Source: CAYZZU01 sp964483105 (GTDB lineage Bacteria; CG2-30-53-67). From it: DNA of 64,000 nucleotides. How positions within the stretch are numbered: position 1 is the first letter of the stretch; each line of letters begins with the position of its first letter. The notes under the pieces are model-generated. The model had not been told where the DNA came from and did not search any database. It was given only the letters and a program-made list of their open reading frames with translations. Location: assembly GCA_964483105.1 (NCBI GenBank), contig CAYZZU010000001.1, forward strand, positions 62,001-126,000. The letters run 5' to 3'. Of the stretch, positions 33,653-42,480 are shown piece after piece. Made by a program: the position numbers and the translations under genes.

Positions 33653-35211
33653 AAGTCGCTACGGCGGAACAGATGAGGGCCCTCGACCGGGCGGCCATTG
33701 AGGAATACCGGATTCCGGGGATTGTCCTGATGGAAAACGCCGCGATGAGTGTGGTGAGGTCCATGGAGGCGCGCTACGGAATTCTGCGTGGACGTTCGGT
33801 CCTGATCCTGTGCGGAAAGGGAAACAACGGGGGGGACGGCATGGCTGTGGCCCGCCACCTCGCCAACCGGGGCGTCCGGGTGACTGTGCGGCTTCTGGGA
33901 AGTGCGGAGGATGTACGTGGGGATGCCGCCGTCAACTTGGCGATCTGTGAAAGAATGAAGATTCCCTTCCGATTCATAACCCGGCCCGGCTACCTGCCTT
34001 CTCTTGCCTCCTTGATCGGGAAAGTGGACCTCATTGTGGACGCTCTTCTCGGGACGGGGGTGGTACCTCCGGTTCGGGGGATGGTGAAACAGGTTGTGCG
34101 CCGAATCAACCGGTCCGGAAAACCGGTCGTTTCCGTGGATCTTCCCACAGGTCTGAGCGCGGATACCTCGGAATTGTCCGGAGAGGTGGTACAGGCCGAT
34201 CTGACGGTAACCTTCGGGCTTCCGAAGATCTCTCTGGTTCAGTATCCGTCCCGGTCCGCCGCCGGAGAGGTGGAGGTCGCGGACATCAGTCTTCCCTCGG
34301 GCCTGGTTGAGAAGGCCGATATTCCGGTTGAGTTACTGGAGGGGGATCTGCTCCGGTCCCTTCCATCGAGAAGCCCGGACTTCCACAAGGGGCAGGCCGG
34401 GAGGGCTTTGATTGTGGCCGGGTCGGCGGGAATGCCGGGCGCCGCCGTGATGACAACCCTGGCCGCGCTTCGGGTTGGCGCCGGGTTGGTTTACGGCGCC
34501 GTTCCGAACCGGATCCGGGGGATCTTCCATCGACGAATCATGGAGGGAATTGTAGTCCCTCTTCCCGAATCCGAACGGGACTGTCTGACGCCGGAGTCTC
34601 TTCCGATGATCCTGGACGCCTCGGAAGGGAAAGATGCGGCCGCTGTCGGTCCCGGAATCGGCTTTGACAGGAAGACCGGAAAGATGATACGATCTTTACT
34701 TCAAGATCTTCGAATTCCCGTTGTCCTGGATGCCGACGGGATCAACCTCGTCGCGGAGGATCCATCCATCCTGAAGAAGTCCCCGGCGCCGTTGATTTTG
34801 ACACCGCACCCCGGTGAGATGGGACGGTTGACGGGAACCTCCCGGGAGATTCTTCGGACGCGGAAGGTGGATCTGGCCCGCGAATTTGCCGTGACGTTCA
34901 GAGTGATCCTGGTTCTCAAGGGGGCCGGAACGGTGGTCGCCGATCCGACCGGCAGGGTGTGGATCAACACGTCGGGGAATCCAGGGATGGCTACTGCCGG
35001 TACCGGGGATGTACTGACCGGAATGATAACGGGTCTTCTTGCGCAGGGGTTGGAACCGGTTGAGGCGGCCAAGGTCGGGGTTTATCTCCATGGTCTCTGC
35101 GGAGACCGGGCGGCCGGGCGTTGCGGTGAACGGTCCCTTCTTGCCCGGGACCTGATACGGGAGATTCCGAGTTTGCTGCGTTCGAGTGGGGAAACGACCT
35201 TCCGCAACTAG
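33649..35211 (+). CDS. nnr: Bifunctional NAD(P)HX epimerase/dehydratase
   Basis: This 520-residue protein repairs hydrated NAD(P)H. The N-terminal YjeF_N epimerase domain (residues 1-215) has MENAAMSVV, LCGKGNNGGDGMAVARHL and VDALLGTG. The C-terminal carbohydrate-kinase-like dehydratase (about 225-510) has GRALIVAGSAGMPGAAVM, LTPHPGEMGRLTG and NPGMATAGTGDVLTGMI. The common pdxJ-acpS-nnr order is kept except that acpS is absent. Closes the ftsH operon. Confidence 0.95.
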   Translation: MKVATAEQMRALDRAAIEEYRIPGIVLMENAAMSVVRSMEARYGILRGRSVLILCGKGNNGGDGMAVARHLANRGVRVTVRLLGSAEDVRGDAAVNLAICERMKIPFRFITRPGYLPSLASLIGKVDLIVDALLGTGVVPPVRGMVKQVVRRINRSGKPVVSVDLPTGLSADTSELSGEVVQADLTVTFGLPKISLVQYPSRSAAGEVEVADISLPSGLVEKADIPVELLEGDLLRSLPSRSPDFHKGQAGRALIVAGSAGMPGAAVMTTLAALRVGAGLVYGAVPNRIRGIFHRRIMEGIVVPLPESERDCLTPESLPMILDASEGKDAAAVGPGIGFDRKTGKMIRSLLQDLRIPVVLDADGINLVAEDPSILKKSPAPLILTPHPGEMGRLTGTSREILRTRKVDLAREFAVTFRVILVLKGAGTVVADPTGRVWINTSGNPGMATAGTGDVLTGMITGLLAQGLEPVEAAKVGVYLHGLCGDRAAGRCGERSLLARDLIREIPSLLRSSGETTFRN

Positions 35212-35289
35212 TTCCTGTCGATAGAGGGGAAAGGTTCAACAGGGGGTACAGGATTTCTTCAAAACATCATACAGGAAAAGGAGGGCGGG

Positions 35290-36042
35290 ATGAAGAGAAT
35301 ATGGACAATCGTGGGGGGATTGGTCCTTTTCACCTCGGTTTCGGCGTATGCCCTGGAGTTTTCGATTACCCCGAACATCTGGGAGCCGAACCTGGACGCG
35401 AAGGTCAAGATCTCCAGGCTTGGGATCGGCGAGGCGGTGGATTTTCAGCATGACCTCGGTCTCAACGACGAGGGGGTTTTGGGTGGGGCCGTGGATATGA
35501 AGTTTGGCCGAAGCAATCACCTTCAGTTTTCCTACTGGTCCGTGGGGTATGACAGCAAAAACCATGTATTGAAGCGGAACATTGAATACAATGGGCGAAC
35601 CTACACAGCGAACTCGCAGGTTTCATCTTCCTTTGATCTGGATGCCTTTGAGCTTGAGTATGCCTACGATGTTCTGAATTTCGAGTCCTTCCGATTTGGA
35701 TTCCTGGCCAACGTGAACCTGTATGCCGTGGATACGGAATTGAACTCGCCCCTCTTTACAACCCCCAACGGAGATAACCTGCATGTTGTTCTTCCCCTTG
35801 TCGGCACCCGTTTCGGTTTCGGGCTTCTGGAAAACCGCGTCCAATTTACCGGACAGATCGCAGGTCTCTGGTGGCAGGGAAGCGGTTTTTGGGATGGGGC
35901 GGTCGGGTTGACCCTTTTTCCCAAGGGTCGCTTCTCCGTTAATGCCGGCTATCGCGTGATTCATCTCGATATCTCCGATAACAATGACAGCGCTGATCTC
36001 AAACTGGAGGGACCGACCTTTTCGGCAACCCTCCGTTTCTGA
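35290..36042 (+). CDS. Predicted outer-membrane beta-barrel protein
   Basis: A 250-residue protein with a signal peptide (MKRIWTIVGGLVLFTSVSAYA, cleavage after ALA-like YALE). The mature part shows alternating amphipathic strands rich in aromatic residues (HLQFSYWSVGYDS, SFRFGFLANVNLYAV, FSVNAGYRVIHLDIS) and ends FSATLRF, a C-terminal Phe typical of outer-membrane barrels. About eight to ten strands are likely. Strong AAGGAGGGCGGG ribosome site. I do not recognise a named family. Confidence 0.8.
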   Translation: MKRIWTIVGGLVLFTSVSAYALEFSITPNIWEPNLDAKVKISRLGIGEAVDFQHDLGLNDEGVLGGAVDMKFGRSNHLQFSYWSVGYDSKNHVLKRNIEYNGRTYTANSQVSSSFDLDAFELEYAYDVLNFESFRFGFLANVNLYAVDTELNSPLFTTPNGDNLHVVLPLVGTRFGFGLLENRVQFTGQIAGLWWQGSGFWDGAVGLTLFPKGRFSVNAGYRVIHLDISDNNDSADLKLEGPTFSATLRF

Positions 36043-36095
36043 GATCTTGGTGGAGGAGGGAAGGAAGACAAAATTTGAGGAGAGGAGAATACCGA

Positions 36096-36545
36096 ATGCT
36101 TCAGGCGAAAGATCTGATGACCCGTGAGGTGGTGACCACAGGGCCTGATCTGCCGGTGAAGGAGCTGGCACGGCTCCTGGTGAAGAACAATATCAGCGGA
36201 GTACCGGTCGTGGATGAAGAGGGGGTCCTGATTGGAATCGTGACCGAGAAGGACCTGATTGAACAGAATAAAAATCTCCATCTTCCCACTGTGGTGACCC
36301 TTTTCGACGCGGTTATCTACCTGGAAAGTGAGAAACACTTCAAAGAGGAACTCAAAAAAATGGTCGGATCCAGGGTTCGGGATATCATGGTTTCCGACGT
36401 GGTCACCATTCAGGAGGAGACCTCGATCCGGGAGATTGCCGCCTTGATGAACGATCAGGGGAAGGACCTCCTTCCTGTGGTGCGGGAAGGGAAAATTGTC
36501 GGGATTGTGGGGAAAACGGATCTGGTGCGCACCATGATTGAATAA
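36096..36545 (+). CDS. Paired CBS-domain protein
   Basis: A 149-residue protein of two CBS motifs and no other domain: the first about residues 1-60 (AKDLMTREVVTTGPDLPVKE, GVPVVDEEGVLIGIVTEKD), the second about 90-149 (VRDIMVSDVVTIQEETSIRE, LLPVVREGKIVGIVGKTDLV). CBS pairs bind adenine nucleotides and sense energy state. The ATG at 36096 follows GGAGAGGAG. It ends 3 nt before tsaE and may be co-translated with it. Target unknown. Confidence 0.9.
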   Translation: MLQAKDLMTREVVTTGPDLPVKELARLLVKNNISGVPVVDEEGVLIGIVTEKDLIEQNKNLHLPTVVTLFDAVIYLESEKHFKEELKKMVGSRVRDIMVSDVVTIQEETSIREIAALMNDQGKDLLPVVREGKIVGIVGKTDLVRTMIE

Positions 36546-36548
36546 TCG

Positions 36549-37052
36549 ATGGAAGCTCACTGTCATACAGTGTCTCCGGATGAGACCCGGCGGATCGGGG
36601 AACGGCTCGGCGCAATGTTGCAGGGGGGGGAGGTCTTGGGCCTGGCAGGTCCCCTCGGCGCCGGCAAAACCTGTTTGATTCAGGGAATCGCGCGTGGACT
36701 TTCCATTCCGGAAAAAGAGGTTGTGAGTCCGACCTATACGATTATTCATGAATTGTCCGGTCGGCTACGGTTCTTTCATATTGATCTTTATCGGATTCCG
36801 GATGCGGATGAACTGGAGAATACGGGGTTCTACGAAGCCTTCGAGGAAGATTCCGTGACCGTGATCGAGTGGGCGGATCTTTTCCCGGATGCACTGCCGG
36901 AGAGTCGTCTTATGATCGGTCTTGAGTATTCGGGTGCATCATCCCGCCGAATCATCTTTTCTCCCCGTGGAGATCGATACCGGGGTTTAGTGGACGCTCT
37001 GCTTGGCGATCTTTTCCCAGGCCGGAAGGATCCGGACGGCGGTCATGGTTAA
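36549..37052 (+). CDS. tsaE: tRNA t6A biosynthesis ATPase TsaE
   Basis: TsaE (167 aa) supports the TsaBD complex in making N6-threonylcarbamoyladenosine at position 37 of tRNAs that read ANN codons. It has the P-loop GLAGPLGAGKTCLIQGIARG, the SPTYTIIHEL segment, HIDLYRI and VIEWADLFPDALP. Full family length. Starts 3 nt after the CBS gene. Confidence 0.94.
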   Translation: MEAHCHTVSPDETRRIGERLGAMLQGGEVLGLAGPLGAGKTCLIQGIARGLSIPEKEVVSPTYTIIHELSGRLRFFHIDLYRIPDADELENTGFYEAFEEDSVTVIEWADLFPDALPESRLMIGLEYSGASSRRIIFSPRGDRYRGLVDALLGDLFPGRKDPDGGHG

Positions 37053-37108
37053 ACGGAGATCAAGCGGTTTTCGGACCGGGGCCTGGCCGAATGCCGGAGG
37101 AGTATCGG

Positions 37109-37384
37109 ATGTTGTCTGATCAGCAGATTCACAGGATGGCCGGTGGGGTTGTCAAGGCCCTGCGGGATGAGCAGGTAGAATTTCTCCAACCCCTCGAGGC
37201 GATCGAAGAGGCGATCCGCCAGGTTCTCACCCGGAACATGGAGGAAGAGAAGGAGATCAATGATGCATGCGATCGGCTGATGGATCAGTATGCCCGGGAA
37301 ATCGACAGGGGGAGTCTGGACCCCCGCAAGGTGTTTCAGATGATCAAGACCAAGCTGGCCAGGGAGAGAGGATTCATCCTCTGA
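37109..37384 (+). CDS. DUF507 family protein, first copy
   Basis: A 91-residue helical protein (MLSDQQIHRMAGGVVKALRD, then a charged helix with EEEKEINDACDRLMDQYARE and MIKTKLARERGFIL). DUF507 proteins typically occur as two adjacent genes in deltaproteobacteria; function unknown. The ATG at 37109 lies 6 nt after GGAGGAG, so it is preferred to the start at 37091. Confidence 0.85.
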   Translation: MLSDQQIHRMAGGVVKALRDEQVEFLQPLEAIEEAIRQVLTRNMEEEKEINDACDRLMDQYAREIDRGSLDPRKVFQMIKTKLARERGFIL

Positions 37385-37433
37385 TCGGCTGAGCCGCTAC
37401 GATTCTGATCGTCAAAGCACGGAGGAGACGGTA

Positions 37434-37724
37434 GTGAAGTTAAGCGAAGATCGGATCTCTCATCTTTCTCATCTGATCCTGGACCATCTCCTGGAGAGGG
37501 GATATCTGTTCTTGGCCGAAGAGAGGGAACCGACGATTCGGAGCCGGATCAAGCGGGTTTTTCATGAGGAACTGGAAAAAGAAGAGACCCTCGATCTAAA
37601 GGTCCGCAAAAAGATCGCCTCATACAAGAGAAAAATCCCGGAAGGAAGCAACGAATGGTATCTCCTCTATCGTCGTTTCTACGACGAGGAGAGAAACCGT
37701 TCCGGTCCGGACCGTTCTTCATAA
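37434..37724 (+). CDS. DUF507 family protein, second copy
   Basis: A 96-residue helical protein similar to the preceding one at its N-terminus (KLSEDRISHLSHLILDHLLE, RVFHEELEKEETLDLKVRKK). Starts with GTG behind GGAGGAG. The two paralogues probably form a heteromer; function unknown. Converges on the DUF2155 lipoprotein gene. Confidence 0.85.
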   Translation: MKLSEDRISHLSHLILDHLLERGYLFLAEEREPTIRSRIKRVFHEELEKEETLDLKVRKKIASYKRKIPEGSNEWYLLYRRFYDEERNRSGPDRSS

Positions 37725-37746
37725 CCTTTTCGGTCCGGCTATCCGG

Positions 37747-38370
37747 CTATTTCGTGTCGGTGTCTGTCTTCTCTTTCGCCACATCCGCCCCCTTCTGCTG
37801 CGCGGTCTTCTTTGCGTTGGATCCCACGAGCGTGATGGCTACCCGGTCATCGGTGAAGGGATGCATGGTCGGAAACCGCTGAAAGAGCCATCCCTCGAAG
37901 ATCTTTTTGTTTTGGTCCAGAACCGCCACGTGTAAAGCGGGATTCTTCGGTTCATTGGACAGGGATGTGATGACTCCACCGTCCATGGTGAACTGAGGCA
38001 GAAAATCCCCCACCTTCAGTGTCAGCGAGGTTCCGGGAATGGAATAGTCGGAATGAAGGGGAATCGTCTGACTCGTCGAGCTCCCATCCTTTTTATTTTC
38101 AATCTTCACGATTGCGGATTCCCATGTTTCAGAGACTTCGGTGGGAACCTTGATTGTGGTGGGAGTGTTATGAGAGACCGTGGGATGCATGGGAGGTGTT
38201 TTCTGCATGCCAGACGCGGGGGGCAGCGTTGCGGCAGGGGGTGTCGCGGCCTGGGACTCGGCCTTCGGTTCCGCCGTACTCTTTTCGGTGGAACTCTTTT
38301 TCTGCTGACAGCCGAATACGAACAGGGACAGCACAAGGAGGAAAACCGTAAGCAGGGAAAATTGTCGCAT
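37747..38370 (-). CDS. DUF2155-type lipoprotein
   Basis: A 207-residue lipoprotein: signal MRQFSLLTVFLLVLSLFVFG with lipobox Cys (LFVFGC). A Ala/Pro/Lys-rich linker (about residues 25-80) leads to a globular DUF2155-like domain (TLKVGDFLPQFTMDGG, LHVAVLDQNKKIFEGWLFQR, FPTMHPFTDDRVAITLVG). The ATG at 38370 is preceded by AAGGAG. Function unknown; attached to the inner or outer membrane. Confidence 0.82.
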   Translation of the reverse strand: MRQFSLLTVFLLVLSLFVFGCQQKKSSTEKSTAEPKAESQAATPPAATLPPASGMQKTPPMHPTVSHNTPTTIKVPTEVSETWESAIVKIENKKDGSSTSQTIPLHSDYSIPGTSLTLKVGDFLPQFTMDGGVITSLSNEPKNPALHVAVLDQNKKIFEGWLFQRFPTMHPFTDDRVAITLVGSNAKKTAQQKGADVAKEKTDTDTK

Positions 38371-38440
38371 GGAAGAATCTCCTTCTTGATTTTTTATTTG
38401 GTTCCACTTGTTCCAGGCCAACGAAGAAAAACGCGGTGTG

Positions 38441-38470
38441 ATAGTAATATAGACAACGGGGGCATGTCAA
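38441..38470 (-). promoter_or_regulatory. Probable sigma70 promoter of the DUF2155 lipoprotein
   Basis: On the minus strand TTGACA (38470-38465) and TACTAT (38446-38441) are 18 bp apart, 71 nt before the start codon. Confidence 0.55.
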
Positions 38471-38565
38471 TCATTTATTTTCCGAGGACTTCCTTTTATT
38501 TGGTCCTGATCTCCCTGGACTGACGGAGTGGGGGACACCGTAACGACGTCCGGGAGGGACCGGGA

Positions 38566-39780
38566 TCAGGACCGGTATTCTGCGTTGATTCTGACATAGT
38601 CATAGGACAGGTCGCAAGTGTAGACTTCCGCCGACGCCGTTCCAAGATTCAGATCCACGGTAATGCGGATCTTTTTCTTCCGGAGAACCCGGGCGGCCTT
38701 TTTCTCCTGGGCGGGCCCGCAGCTGACCCCTCCACGGACGAGTTGTACCCTGTCAAAATAGATGGCGATTTTCTCGGGACACAGCGGAACTCCCGCGGTT
38801 CCCGCCGCGGAGAGAATTCTGCCCCAATTGGCGTCTTCCCCGAAGATTGCCGTCTTGACCAGATTCGACCCTGCGATTTTCCCGGCTACCTTCAGGCAAT
38901 CTTCTTCGTTCCTGCCGTTGACGACCCGGATTGTTACAAACTTGCTGGCCCCTTCTCCGTCTTCTACGATCTTCCGGGCCAGATTCAGGCAGACCCTGTT
39001 CAGTCCGTCCTGGAATCCTGATGAAACGAGGTCTTCCTTATGTATCCGGGCGCCTGACGCGCCGTTGGCGAGGAGCAGAACGGTGTCGTTGGTACTGGTG
39101 TCGCCGTCCACGGTGATCCGGTGAAAGGAGCTGTCAACAGCTTCTTGGAGGGCATGTTTCAGTGTCTCCGGTACGATCACGGCGTCGGTGGTGAGAAAGA
39201 CGAGCATCGTGGCCATGTTCGGGTGGATCATTCCGGAGCCTTTCGCGATTCCCCCGATTCGGACCTTTCCCTCTTGGTCAGAGAATTCGACGGCATGAGT
39301 CTTGGGCCGGGTATCGGTGGTCAGGATCGCCCTGGCGGCTTGCCCTCCCCCCCTGGCGGAAAGTTTTCCCGCCAGTTTCGGGATGGCTGTCAGGATCCGA
39401 GCCATCGGAAGAGGCTGGCCGATCACTCCCGTGGAGGAGACTGCAACCTCCTCTTTCCCGATGGACAGAGACTTTGCCGTCTGGGCGGCCAGAGTTTCCA
39501 CGTCCCGGTTCCCCTGCTCTCCGGTACAGGCGTTGGCGCACCCGCTGTTGACGATCACCGCCCGAAGGTTCGGCTGTCGGAGGATCTTCCGGGTCCAGAG
39601 AACCGGTGCGGCGACCACACGGTTTCGTGTGAAGAGACCGGCCGCGGCGGCGGGGAGATCCGACGCGATCAGGGCAAGGTCGTACGCGCCGTCCTTTTTG
39701 ATTCCGCAGGCCACCCCGGCCGCCCTGAAACCGGAAGGGGCGGTGACACCTCCCGGAACCGTTTTGAACCGGATCGACAT
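38566..39780 (-). CDS. argJ: Glutamate N-acetyltransferase/amino-acid acetyltransferase
   Basis: ArgJ (404 aa) transfers the acetyl group from N-acetylornithine to glutamate, and in bifunctional forms also uses acetyl-CoA. It is made as a precursor that cleaves itself before the Thr/Ser nucleophile in the GSGMIHPNMATML region (about residue 185-200). Other conserved blocks are VNSGCANACTGEQG, VSSTGVIGQPLPM and TVDGDTSTNDTVLLLANG. It follows argC by 7 nt and is co-transcribed with it. Confidence 0.96.
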   Translation of the reverse strand: MSIRFKTVPGGVTAPSGFRAAGVACGIKKDGAYDLALIASDLPAAAAGLFTRNRVVAAPVLWTRKILRQPNLRAVIVNSGCANACTGEQGNRDVETLAAQTAKSLSIGKEEVAVSSTGVIGQPLPMARILTAIPKLAGKLSARGGGQAARAILTTDTRPKTHAVEFSDQEGKVRIGGIAKGSGMIHPNMATMLVFLTTDAVIVPETLKHALQEAVDSSFHRITVDGDTSTNDTVLLLANGASGARIHKEDLVSSGFQDGLNRVCLNLARKIVEDGEGASKFVTIRVVNGRNEEDCLKVAGKIAGSNLVKTAIFGEDANWGRILSAAGTAGVPLCPEKIAIYFDRVQLVRGGVSCGPAQEKKAARVLRKKKIRITVDLNLGTASAEVYTCDLSYDYVRINAEYRS

Positions 39781-39787
39781 GATTCTC

Positions 39788-40828
39788 CTATGGAGTTAAG
39801 GCATGCAGGTTGAGGCCGGTCGCTTCATCGATTCCTGTCATTATGTTCATGTTCTGTACGGCTTGACCGGAAGCGCCTTTGACCAGGTTGTCAATGGCCG
39901 AAACGATGATGACGCGGCCGGTGCGTTCGTCTACCTTCAGGCCGATGTCGCAGAGGTTGGTCCCCCGGACATGCCGGGTGTTCGGATAATGCCCTGCGGG
40001 AAGGACCCGAACGAAAGTCTCCTTCTGGTAAAATTTCCGGTACAGGGAGATCAGTTCCGCCGTGGAAATATTTTTTCGGAGTGTGGCATAGGAAGTGGTC
40101 AGTACGCCCCGGTTCATGGGAATCAGGTGGGGCGTGAATTGTACGGTGATCTCTTCTCCGGCAATTCGCGCCATTTCCTGTTCGATTTCGGGTGTGTGCT
40201 GGTGTTCCCCCACCCGGTAGGCCATGAGCGCCTCATTGGCCTCGGGAAAATGCAGATGGGGTTTGGGGCTCTTTCCCGCGCCTGTGATACCGGATTTCGC
40301 ATCGATAATAATCCCCCGGAGGTCAATTACGCGGTGGCTCAGGAGCGGCGCCAGGCCGAGGAGCGCGCAGGTCGGATAACAACCCGGGTTGGCCACGAGT
40401 CGTGCTTTGGCTATGGCTTTCCGGTTGAACTCCGGAAGGCCGTAGACGCCCTGCCGCATCAGCTCGGGGGCCGAATGTTCTACCCGGTACCAGGTCTGGT
40501 AACGGGACGGATCATGGAGCCTGAAATCGGCGCTTAAGTCGATGACCCGGATCTCTTGTCGCAGAATGGAGGGGACGAATTTCATGGACTGCGTGTGGGG
40601 GAGGGCCATAAAGACGATGTCCACGTCCTCCACCAGCGTGTCCGTCTGAAGCGGCTCAAGGGTCAGATCGGTCAGATCTCGGAACTGGGGGAACAGCGAT
40701 GTCAGGGGGAGCCCGGCGCTCTGCTCCGATGTGACGCGGATAATCTCGGTCTCGGGATGATTGTACAGAATCCGTAGGAGTTCAGATCCCGTGTATCCCG
40801 TGGCTCCCGCGATGGCGACTTTAACCAT
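39788..40828 (-). CDS. argC: N-acetyl-gamma-glutamyl-phosphate reductase
   Basis: ArgC (346 aa) reduces N-acetylglutamyl phosphate with NADPH in arginine synthesis. The nucleotide fold starts VKVAIAGATGYTGSELLRIL. The catalytic Cys is in VANPGCYPTCALLGLAPLL, followed by DAKSGITGAGK and the active-site His in PHLIPMNRG. It lies between the rpsI terminator and argJ. Confidence 0.96.
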   Translation of the reverse strand: MVKVAIAGATGYTGSELLRILYNHPETEIIRVTSEQSAGLPLTSLFPQFRDLTDLTLEPLQTDTLVEDVDIVFMALPHTQSMKFVPSILRQEIRVIDLSADFRLHDPSRYQTWYRVEHSAPELMRQGVYGLPEFNRKAIAKARLVANPGCYPTCALLGLAPLLSHRVIDLRGIIIDAKSGITGAGKSPKPHLHFPEANEALMAYRVGEHQHTPEIEQEMARIAGEEITVQFTPHLIPMNRGVLTTSYATLRKNISTAELISLYRKFYQKETFVRVLPAGHYPNTRHVRGTNLCDIGLKVDERTGRVIIVSAIDNLVKGASGQAVQNMNIMTGIDEATGLNLHALTP

Positions 40829-40840
40829 AACGGTGTCCTT

Positions 40841-40870
40841 AAAAAAAAGAGGCCACAGGGCCTCTTTTTT
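40841..40870 (-). terminator. Intrinsic terminator between rpsI and argC
   Basis: AGAGGCC (40848-40854) and GGCCTCT (40859-40865) form a 7-bp stem with a 4-nt loop, extended by A/T pairs. Runs of A on the left and T on the right make it usable in both directions; on the minus strand it ends the rplM-rpsI transcript. Confidence 0.85.
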
Positions 40871-40871
40871 C

Positions 40872-41267
40872 TTAACGTTTGGAAAACTGGAACTTTTTCC
40901 TTGCCTTGGGCTGGCCCGGTTTTTTCCGTTCCTTTTTTCTCGGATCCCGGGAGATCAGACCGGCCTTCTTCAGCGGGATTCTGAGTTCGGGGTTGTCCAG
41001 TGACAGTGCCTTGGAAATTCCATGCCGAATGGCGCCGGCCTGTCCGGAAATACCGCCTCCGGCCACGTTTACCAGAACATCATACTGCCCCACGGTATTG
41101 GTTAATTCGAAGGGTTGCCGGACCATCATACTGAGGGTTTCACGACCGCCTAAATACTCCTTCATTTCTTTCCGGTTAATCGTTATTTTCCCGGATCCTT
41201 TGGAAAGATAGACCCTGGCGGCTGCGTTCTTTCTCTTCCCCGTTGCGTAGACACGCTCCTGATCCAT
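40872..41267 (-). CDS. rpsI: 30S ribosomal protein S9
   Basis: S9 (131 aa) binds 16S rRNA and its tail reaches the P site. It has ATGKRKNAAARVYL, GGGISGQAGAIRHGISKAL and the basic C-terminal tail ending KKFQFSKR. It lies 21 nt after rplM in the conserved rplM-rpsI order, with a terminator right after. Confidence 0.97.
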   Translation of the reverse strand: MDQERVYATGKRKNAAARVYLSKGSGKITINRKEMKEYLGGRETLSMMVRQPFELTNTVGQYDVLVNVAGGGISGQAGAIRHGISKALSLDNPELRIPLKKAGLISRDPRKKERKKPGQPKARKKFQFSKR

Positions 41268-41288
41268 TTCTGTAGAACCTCCCGTTTT

Positions 41289-41720
41289 TTAAGATAACGA
41301 AATCGATTCGGGTTTTTGGGCCGCGTGAGGATGTTGAGGACCTGCGTAGATCTTGAGTTTCTTGAGCATGGCCCGTCCCAGACGATTCTTCGGCAACATC
41401 CCCCGTACGGCATGGAGAAGAAGGCGCTCCGGATGAGTCTCCAGGAGTTTGCCGGCTGTCACGCGCTTCAAACCGCTCTGATATCCCGAATAATGATAAT
41501 AGATCTTTCGTTCCTTTTTATTCCCGGTCAGGCGAACCTTGTCCGCATTCACCACAATCACGAAGGAACCCGTATCCACATGGCGGGTGTAGTGAGGATT
41601 GTTTTTCCCGGTCAGAAGGATGACGAGCCGTGATGCCAGCCGGCCCAGGACGGCGTCCTCGGCGTCCACGACATACCACTTGCGCTCCTGTTCCTCTTTT
41701 TTTGCCATATATGTTTTCAT
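41289..41720 (-). CDS. rplM: 50S ribosomal protein L13
   Basis: L13 (143 aa) is an early assembly protein of the 50S subunit. Signatures: RKWYVVDAEDAVLGRLAS, the DKVRLTGNK strand, and AVRGMLPKNRLGRAMLKKLK. The ATG at 41720 follows GGGAG and gives the family length; the frame upstream is open but reads through the leader. A near-consensus promoter and a small hairpin lie in the leader. Confidence 0.97.
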   Translation of the reverse strand: MKTYMAKKEEQERKWYVVDAEDAVLGRLASRLVILLTGKNNPHYTRHVDTGSFVIVVNADKVRLTGNKKERKIYYHYSGYQSGLKRVTAGKLLETHPERLLLHAVRGMLPKNRLGRAMLKKLKIYAGPQHPHAAQKPESISLS

Positions 41721-41736
41721 CCGGAAACTCCCACAT

Positions 41737-41750
41737 GCGCGAAAGCGCGC
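41737..41750 (-). promoter_or_regulatory. Small GC hairpin in the rplM leader
   Basis: GCGCG/CGCGC stem with a 4-nt loop, 17 nt before the ATG. It is in the place where ribosomal leaders often carry autoregulatory structures, but it does not match a leader family I can name. Confidence 0.3.
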
Positions 41751-41772
41751 TGATTTATTGCAGATCCGATTA

Positions 41773-41801
41773 TTTATAAAGAACTGCTGAAAGAATGTCA
41801 A
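41773..41801 (-). promoter_or_regulatory. Near-consensus sigma70 promoter of rplM-rpsI
   Basis: On the minus strand TTGACA (41801-41796) and TATAAA (41778-41773) have a 17-bp spacer, 53 nt before the rplM ATG. One of the best promoter matches in the window, as expected of a ribosomal operon. Confidence 0.8.
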
Positions 41802-41841
41802 GAAAAAAAGTGTTTTCCGAGCGGGTAGCTATCAAGCCGGA

Positions 41842-42477
41842 CTATCTCTGTCCCAATTCGGCGAGGTAGGGATTGGTCAGTCTTTCCCTCCGGATTGTGG
41901 AGGAGGGACCGTGCCCGGGATAGAGAACCATGTGATCTCCCAGCGGCAGGATGCTGTTCTGGATCGAAATCATGATGTCCCTGAAAGACCCTCCGGCAAG
42001 ATCCGTTCTCCCGATGGAACCGGCGAAAAGGGTATCCCCGGTAAAGAGATTCCTTCCCTGCAGGATACAGATACCTCCTTCGGAGTGGCCGGGGGTAAAG
42101 AGGATCCGGAGCGCAAGCTCCCCCACCTGGATCCGCTCATTTTCAACAAAGAAACGGTCCGGGGGAGGAGAATTCTCCGCTTCCAGTCCGAACAATTGCG
42201 CCTGCTCGTTAACCAGGGCGAGAAGAGGAGCGTCCTTCTCATGGATGAGGATTTCGGCCCCGGTTTCTTCCCGGATCAGACGGTTCGCGCCCACATGATC
42301 GAAATGTCCGTGCGTGTTCAGGATATACCGGACGGTCAGATTGAACTCCCGGATCCGTTCCAGAATCGTTTCCCCGTCTCCTCCCGGATCGATTACCACC
42401 GCCTCCCCTCCATGACCGGCGGCAAGCAGGTAACAGTTCACTTCCAGGGGGCCCACGATGATTCTCTCCAATATCAT
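41842..42477 (-). CDS. Metallo-beta-lactamase-fold hydrolase (glyoxalase II-like)
   Basis: A 211-residue single-domain hydrolase with the two-metal motif LNTHGHFDHVGA, a further His in FTPGHSEGG, and GDTLFAGSIGRTD and LYPGHGPSST. This pattern fits the YcbL/glyoxalase II-like thioester hydrolases. The substrate is not known. It is preceded by dtd (3 nt), so the two may be co-expressed. Confidence 0.9.
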   Translation of the reverse strand: MILERIIVGPLEVNCYLLAAGHGGEAVVIDPGGDGETILERIREFNLTVRYILNTHGHFDHVGANRLIREETGAEILIHEKDAPLLALVNEQAQLFGLEAENSPPPDRFFVENERIQVGELALRILFTPGHSEGGICILQGRNLFTGDTLFAGSIGRTDLAGGSFRDIMISIQNSILPLGDHMVLYPGHGPSSTIRRERLTNPYLAELGQR

Positions 42478-42480
42478 GTC

